64,000 nucleotides of DNA from Xylophilus ampelinus. GTDB lineage: Bacteria; Pseudomonadota; Gammaproteobacteria; Burkholderiales; Burkholderiaceae_C. The translations under genes were made by a program, and so were the position numbers. Position 1 is the first letter of the stretch. The number at the start of each line of letters is the position of its first letter. The notes under the pieces are model-generated. The model did not search any database and was not told where the DNA came from. It saw nothing but the letters and a program-made list of their open reading frames with translations. Below, one piece after another: positions 60,201 through 64,000 of this stretch. The stretch is from NCBI RefSeq assembly GCF_901875635.1, contig NZ_CABFMN010000088.1:1-64000 (forward strand), written 5' to 3'.

Positions 60201-61065
60201 GCCGGCCAACGACCTGCGCTTCCCCTTCAACCTGCGGCCCTTGATGGCGGGCTGGAACGCGCTGTTCCACGACGCCACGCCCTACGTGCCCGCTGCAACG
60301 CAGAGCGCGGAGTGGAACCGGGGCGCCTACCTCGTCAACGGCCTGGGCCACTGCGGCGCCTGCCACACGCCGCGCAACGCGCTGGGGGCGGAGCAGGGCG
60401 GCAGCGCCTTCCTCGCGGGCACCACCATCGACGGCTGGGAAGCGCCCGCGCTCACGTCGCTGTCGACGTCGCCCGTTCCCTGGGATGCCGATGCGCTCTA
60501 CGCCTACCTGCGACACGGCCATTCGCCGCGGCACGGTGTCGCGGGCGGGCCGATGGCGGAGGTGGTGCGCGAACTGCAGCAGGTGTCCGACGCCGACATC
60601 CGCGCCATGGCCACCTACCTCGCGTCCTTCAACCCCGCGCCGGCGCCCGATCCGCAGGGGCAGGCGCAGGCCGTGGTGCAGGCCGCCGCGGCGCGGCAGG
60701 GCCAGTTGCTCGGCGCGCCGCAGCGCATGTTCGAGATGGCCTGCGCCGCCTGCCACCACGACAAGACAGGCGCGGGCGGCCCGACGCTGCTGGGCGTGAA
60801 CACGCCGCTGGCGCTCAACAGCCAACTGGCCGGCGACCGGCCCGACAACCTCATCCGCACCATCCTCGACGGCGTGCGGGAGCCCGCGACGAAGGAACTC
60901 GGCTTCATGCCCGCCTTCCGCGACGCCCTGAGCGACGCGCAGATCGCCGAGCTGGCCGGCTACATGCGCGCGCGCTTCGCACCGCAGGCTCCGCCGTGGA
61001 CCGACCTGCCGGCGCAGGTCGCCCGCGTGCGCGCGGCGCCGGGCCACGGCGCACCGGTGCGCTGA
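57292..61065 (+). CDS. nicB: Nicotinate dehydrogenase, molybdopterin/tri-haem cytochrome c subunit
   Basis: NicB hydroxylates nicotinate to 6-hydroxynicotinate and passes electrons through its own cytochrome to the respiratory chain. The 1257-residue protein has a molybdopterin-binding domain (residues about 1-790; GHVDLGTGIATALAQIVAEEL and GAGESASVPGTAAIANAI). A transmembrane helix lies at about 805-830. Three c-type haem sites follow: CVVCH (Cys866), CGACH (Cys1021) and CAACH (Cys1151). This is the NicB architecture of Pseudomonas putida. The haem part should be periplasmic. It overlaps nicA by four bases. Confidence 0.95.
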   Translation: MTLPMRASQPRSRADFLAAEGMLVVVRPTPPAPPPAKGQPAAVPGNPLEGDEVLLAVWDDGSITALNGHVDLGTGIATALAQIVAEELDAPLDAVCMVLGDTARAPNQGATIASASIQIHAQPLRVAAAQARAWLLARAAERLGVAAAELRVVDGTVHHGDAARLSLAALVAGQSTVLTLDTAAQLKRPEDYRLVGTPQPRIDIPAKLAGELVFVHDMRLPGMLHGRVVRPPYAGADHGDFVGNTLESVDESSIAHIPGIRAVVVIRDFVGIVAEREEHAEQAMRELRVRWKSWPGMPDLDHPDKVAQAIRDNPATQRLLVDEGDVDAALAGAGDAMRRTYLWPYQLHASIGPSCAVAQWTPDERVRLRCWAGSQNPHVLRADLAKLMGVQDIEVDVVRMEAAGCYGRNGADDVAADAALLARAVGAPVRVQLTREQEHAWEPKGTAQLMTVAGALSPEGGIGAYDFETSYPSNGAPTLALLLTGTVDAQPHAYEMGDRTARPPYAYDHLRVKVNDMAPIVRASWLRGVSALPNAFAHESFIDELATAAGVDPVQFRLRHLDDPRAVELVQATAQKAGWRMRTGPQENSDGGLGPGGDILFGQGFAYARYIHSKWPGFGAAWAAWVADVEVNRRTGEVHVRRVVVGHDAGLTINPAGVEHQVHGNVLQTTSRALKEQVQFAPAPPAGTDAAKEQLPGVLPQGVVANREWGSYPILSFREVPVVEVLQMPRPGEPPLGAGESASVPGTAAIANAIFDATGVRFRAPPFTPEVVRAALNPLPPAGEATARDEAPQALPVPARALPAEAPLPRRKGLWATGAALLLGGLGAIAGLLGWRSAIAPVSFSAPAYSAETIERGRQLAALGDCVVCHTAPGGTPNAGGRAMETPFGTLHTTNLTPDAETGLGRWSFTAFQRAMREGISRDGRYLYPAFPYTAFAKTSDDDLQALYAYLQSLPAVKAGAREDGSPAILPANDLRFPFNLRPLMAGWNALFHDATPYVPAATQSAEWNRGAYLVNGLGHCGACHTPRNALGAEQGGSAFLAGTTIDGWEAPALTSLSTSPVPWDADALYAYLRHGHSPRHGVAGGPMAEVVRELQQVSDADIRAMATYLASFNPAPAPDPQGQAQAVVQAAAARQGQLLGAPQRMFEMACAACHHDKTGAGGPTLLGVNTPLALNSQLAGDRPDNLIRTILDGVREPATKELGFMPAFRDALSDAQIAELAGYMRARFAPQAPPWTDLPAQVARVRAAPGHGAPVR

Positions 61066-61068
61066 CGA

Positions 61069-61139
61069 AGTTTCAAGCCAAATCGGCCTGCAGCGCCCAC
61101 CCCATCTGCGCGAGCAGCTATCAATTCAATAGCAATTCG
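61069..61139. repeat. Family A repeat copy 6
   Basis: TTTCAAGCCAAATCGGCC opens the copy and AGCTATCAATTCAATAGC closes it. It follows the nicB stop directly and separates it from the FAH-family gene. It is nearly the inverse of the copy at 14822, sharing CCATCTGCGCGAGCAGCTATC. Confidence 0.88.
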
Positions 61140-61191
61140 CGACAGAGAAGCTGCGGCGACACTCTGCCTCTCACACGACACGGAGACACCG

Positions 61192-62385
61192 ATGACCCAG
61201 CCCATGCCCCTCGACCCCACCCGCAGCCTGCCGCAGGACGCCGAGCGCGCGATGCTCGTGGGGCGGCTCTGGCAGCCCGGCGTCGGCCCGGTGCTGGTCG
61301 CGGTGCGCGGCGATGCGCTGCACGAGCTGTCGGCCCTGGCACCCACGGCCAGCGAACTGTTCGAGCAGGACGACCCGGCCGCGGCGGTGCGGCGCCTGCT
61401 CGATGCCGGCGGGGCGCCGCGCATCGCGTCACTGGCCGAGGTGCTGCGCAACAGCGACGCCACCGCACGCGACGACGCGCAACCCTGGCTGCTCGCGCCC
61501 TGCGACCTGCAGGCCGTCAAGGCCAGCGGCGTGACCTTCGTGGCGAGCCTGCTCGAACGGGTGATCGAGGAACAGGCGCGCGGCGACGCGACCAAGGCCG
61601 AGGCCATCCGCGCCGGCCTCTCGCAGGTGCTGGGCGACAACCTCGCGGGCATCGTGCCCGGCTCGCCGCAGGCCGCGAAGGTCAAGGAGGTGCTGATCGC
61701 ACAGAACGCCTGGTCGCAGTACCTCGAGGTCGGCATCGGACCGGATGCCGAGATCTTCACCAAGGCACCGGTGCTCGCGGCGGTGGGCACGGGGGCCGAC
61801 GTCGGCATCCTTGCCAAGTCGGTGTGGAACAACCCCGAGCCCGAGGTCGTGCTCGCCATCGACAGCCGCGGCCGGGTGGTCGGCGCCGCGCTGGGCAACG
61901 ACGTCAACCTGCGCGACATCGAAGGCCGCAGCGCGCTGCTGCTGGGCAAGGCCAAGGACAACAACGCCTCCTGCGCCATCGGCCCCTTCGTGCGCCTGTT
62001 CGACGCGCACTTCGGCATCGACGACGTGCGCCGCATCATCGTGGCGCTGAAGGTCGAGGGGCCCGAAGGCTTCGTCATGGAGGGCAGCAGCTCGCTGGCG
62101 AAGATCAGCCGCGACCCGCTCGACCTTGCGGCGCAGGCCATCGGCCCGCACCACGCCTACCCCGACGGGCTGATGCTCTTCCTGGGCACCATGTTCGCGC
62201 CCACGCAGGACCGCCATGGCCCCGGGCAGGGCTTCACGCATGTGGTGGGCGACCGCGTGATGATCGCCGCGCCGGAACTGGGCGCACTGGTCAACCGCGT
62301 CGTGCACGCGCACGACGCGCCGCGCTGGGACTTCGGCATCGGCGCGCTGATGCGCAACCTGGCCGGGCGCGGCCTGCTGCGCTGA
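61192..62385 (+). CDS. Fumarylacetoacetate hydrolase (FAH)-family protein
   Basis: This 397-residue protein has the FAH fold in its C-terminal two thirds: VGIGPDAEIFTKAPVLAAVG, the metal-site region NNPEPEVVLAIDSRGRVVGAALGNDVNLRDIEG, and GLMLFLGTMFAPTQDR. Members hydrolyse, decarboxylate or dehydrate 2-keto acids; this subgroup resembles 2-keto-3-deoxy sugar-acid dehydratases. It is not clear whether it belongs to nicotinate breakdown. It comes after a repeat downstream of nicB, in the same direction. AcGGAG is 8 bp before the ATG. Confidence 0.85.
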   Translation: MTQPMPLDPTRSLPQDAERAMLVGRLWQPGVGPVLVAVRGDALHELSALAPTASELFEQDDPAAAVRRLLDAGGAPRIASLAEVLRNSDATARDDAQPWLLAPCDLQAVKASGVTFVASLLERVIEEQARGDATKAEAIRAGLSQVLGDNLAGIVPGSPQAAKVKEVLIAQNAWSQYLEVGIGPDAEIFTKAPVLAAVGTGADVGILAKSVWNNPEPEVVLAIDSRGRVVGAALGNDVNLRDIEGRSALLLGKAKDNNASCAIGPFVRLFDAHFGIDDVRRIIVALKVEGPEGFVMEGSSSLAKISRDPLDLAAQAIGPHHAYPDGLMLFLGTMFAPTQDRHGPGQGFTHVVGDRVMIAAPELGALVNRVVHAHDAPRWDFGIGALMRNLAGRGLLR

Positions 62386-62409
62386 GTCCGTTCGCAGCGG
62401 GGGCCGTGC

Positions 62410-63069
62410 CTACAACGGCAGGCAGCGCAGCTCCACGCTGGGCGACTGCAGCCGGTCGGCGTACCAGCCTTCGCGCGCCGGCGAGATCAACGCACCCAGC
62501 CCGTTCATCAGCGCCACGCGGTCGTCGGGCTTGGCCTCGCGGTAGCAGCTGCCCAGGCTCTCGAGGCTGGCACGCAGCGCCTGCGCCTGCTGCGGGTTGC
62601 TCTTCTCGAGCGTGGCCGCGTTGTTCTTGAGCCAGTCCTCGTAGGCCTGCAGCGTCTGCTCGGGCAGCTTGGCTGCCTCGTCCTTCGGCACCATCGTGGC
62701 GTAGAGCTTCTGCAGGCTCACGGCGCCGGGCTGGCCCATCTTCAGGCTCACGTCGTACTGTGCCTCGAAGGCGCCCTGGCGCCAGATCACGCGGCGGATC
62801 TTGTAGTCGAGCTGGCCCTTCTCGCCGCCCAGCACCTGGATCAGTTCGCGCGCCTTGGCATTGTTCGGGTCCTCGCCGAAGTTGGCCTGCAGCGCCTGCG
62901 TGATCTGCGCGTCGTCCGGGAAGCGGATGCCGTTGGCACTGCCATTGCCGGTGCCGTCCTTGCAGGCCGTGAGCACCACGGCACCGACCACACCGGCCGC
63001 AAACAGGGCGGCGGTGCGTGCGATTCGCAACGAGGAAACGGCGGAGTAAAAGCAGATGTTGAAGCGCAT
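62410..63069 (-). CDS. Predicted lipoprotein of unknown function
   Basis: This 219-residue protein has a signal ending in a lipobox (VVLTAC, Cys about residue 36). The rest is a soluble helical region without a domain I recognise. A Cys pair near the C-terminus (SCYREAK and LRCLPL) could form a disulphide. It is convergent with the FAH-family gene, with 24 bp between stops. Confidence 0.75.
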   Translation of the reverse strand: MRFNICFYSAVSSLRIARTAALFAAGVVGAVVLTACKDGTGNGSANGIRFPDDAQITQALQANFGEDPNNAKARELIQVLGGEKGQLDYKIRRVIWRQGAFEAQYDVSLKMGQPGAVSLQKLYATMVPKDEAAKLPEQTLQAYEDWLKNNAATLEKSNPQQAQALRASLESLGSCYREAKPDDRVALMNGLGALISPAREGWYADRLQSPSVELRCLPL

Positions 63070-63571
63070 GAAGTGCGTGGTCGTGGCTTGGAGGGCCCCG
63101 AGTGTCTGCGAGTGAGTGCGTGCACCTTGTCAGACCTGTCCGACAGGAGCCGCCAGCGAGGCGGCGTGTTTGTGAATCGATGTTTCGATACGCGCTGCGT
63201 GAAGCCTTGCCTCCGGTTGCAGGTGCGACGAGTGGCCTTGACAGCACTTGTCGGCATCGCGTTGTGAGATCACTCCCACACGACGTGTCTTCGATGGCGC
63301 AACTGCAGACCTTCCCATTAAAAAGAGGGTCCGGAATCGCTAGAAAACCATGTGTGAGCGCTCGCTGAAAGTTCCGAGGCCTGCATCAAGAAGTGCGAGA
63401 AATTTCACGCATCGCCGCGATGCATGCACGATTTCGTAAGCAGGCGTGACCTCAACAGCGACTTACAAATAAGACAGGGCATGTCACTTTGCATCGGTAG
63501 ATTGCGCCTCGTGGTCCGCACCGGACCGCGCTTCAACACCTTCCATCTTTCGCACTACCAGGAGTGAACAC
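63070..63571. other. 502-bp gap, lower GC, no gene seen
   Basis: I find no convincing gene in this stretch between the divergent lipoprotein and secreted-protein genes. It has noticeably more A/T than the flanks, especially 63300-63490, as expected for a regulated promoter region. I saw no clear sigma-54 motif or strong dyad. A ribosome-binding site (AGGAG) lies just before the ATG at 63572. Confidence 0.6.
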
Positions 63572-63940
63572 ATGAAGAAAATCGTTGCAGCCGGCGCCGT
63601 TGCGCTCGTCGCCGCCTTCTCTGGCGCCGCCTTCGCGCAGAGCGGGGCCATCAGCATCCCGGGCGTGGGCAAGGCCAACGGCTCGCTGGGCTCGGAAGTG
63701 ACCAACACCCGCATCACGGTGAGCAACAACAAGGCGCGCGACGTGCTGGCCGGCGGCGGCGAAGCCGGCGTGCTGAAGGTGGGCGCCAACGTCAGCATGA
63801 CCGGCATGGCCAACGTCAACACCGTGAACATCACCGGCTCCAAGGTCAAGGACAGCGACATCACCATCAGCGGCAACGAGGCGACCAACGTCAAGGCCAT
63901 CGGCGGCACCGCCAACGTCAACAGCGTCAACATCAACTGA
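63572..63940 (+). CDS. Small secreted Asn/Val-rich repeat protein
   Basis: This 122-residue protein has a clear signal peptide cleaved after FAQS (about residue 23). The mature part is rich in Asn, Val, Thr and Gly and has two related segments: MANVNTVNITGSKVKDSDITIS and TANVNSVNIN, with an earlier ITVSNNKA and a middle NVSMTG. The alternating polar/hydrophobic pattern suggests beta-solenoid or amyloid-like strands, as in curlin-type or adhesin passenger repeats, but no curli motif is met exactly. I do not recognise the family. Confidence 0.72.
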   Translation: MKKIVAAGAVALVAAFSGAAFAQSGAISIPGVGKANGSLGSEVTNTRITVSNNKARDVLAGGGEAGVLKVGANVSMTGMANVNTVNITGSKVKDSDITISGNEATNVKAIGGTANVNSVNIN

Positions 63941-64000
63941 GCGCGCCCGGCCTTCGGCGGCCCGCAGCCTGCGTGGCCGCGCGCTTCGACCGGGACCGGT

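Noticed and set aside
57124..61047. A very long minus-strand open frame opposite nicB
   Set aside because: It is a by-product of high third-position GC. The product is rich in Arg, His, Gly and Ala with no domain, while the plus strand encodes a complete NicB with cofactor motifs.

Overview
The window is high-GC, gene-dense DNA with the content and style of a Comamonadaceae betaproteobacterium, most like Variovorax. This rests on Bug/TTT and Liv-type solute-binding proteins, a split metH with a SAH riboswitch, a five-step hut pathway with HutF/HutG, and small intergenic repeats of a kind I associate with this family. The assignment is inference from content, not a database match. I saw no phage, insertion sequence, CRISPR array, tRNA or rRNA.

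Layout. 1-15 kb is mostly housekeeping: a SpmA/SpmB-like membrane protein, a cardiolipin-synthase-like lipoprotein, TetR and LysR regulators, a phosphoesterase, pckG, a threonine dehydratase, a tandem AAA ATPase and recQ. 15-30.3 kb is a histidine-utilisation (hut) locus: a NitT/TauT-type ABC importer, hutC, hutH, hutU, then four non-hut genes (ornithine-cyclodeaminase-like, PhnD-like, fatty acid desaturase, Bug protein), then hutD, hutI, hutF and hutG. A sigma-54 promoter and three HutC-type palindromes are readable in front of it. 30.3-42.8 kb holds two SH3 paralogues, a second desaturase, a methionine synthase split into two genes 2.6 kb apart (the second behind a SAH riboswitch), a LysR/PACE efflux pair, a GT39-GT2-GtrA glycosylation cassette and a YihY protein.

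42.9-62.4 kb is the most interesting part, a nicotinamide/nicotinate catabolic island. It encodes a predicted Tat-exported nicotinamidase, NicA and NicB (molybdenum nicotinate dehydrogenase fused to a tri-haem cytochrome c), a 6-hydroxynicotinate reductase, an enamidase, a ferredoxin-NADP reductase, a Liv-type ABC importer with two binding proteins, a TetR regulator, a UPF0280 (ApbE-like) protein, two DUF1185 proteins and a FAH-family enzyme. It joins the oxidative first step of aerobic Pseudomonas to the reductive ring-opening branch known from Eubacterium barkeri, in place of the usual oxygenase branch. A strong sigma-54 promoter with upstream dyads precedes the reductase, which suggests nitrogen control like that inferred for hut.

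The window ends with a lipoprotein and a small secreted Asn/Val-rich repeat protein. At least three families of short intergenic repeats are scattered through it. One makes long hairpins inside the nic operons and has been absorbed into the 5' end of the hutC reading frame.
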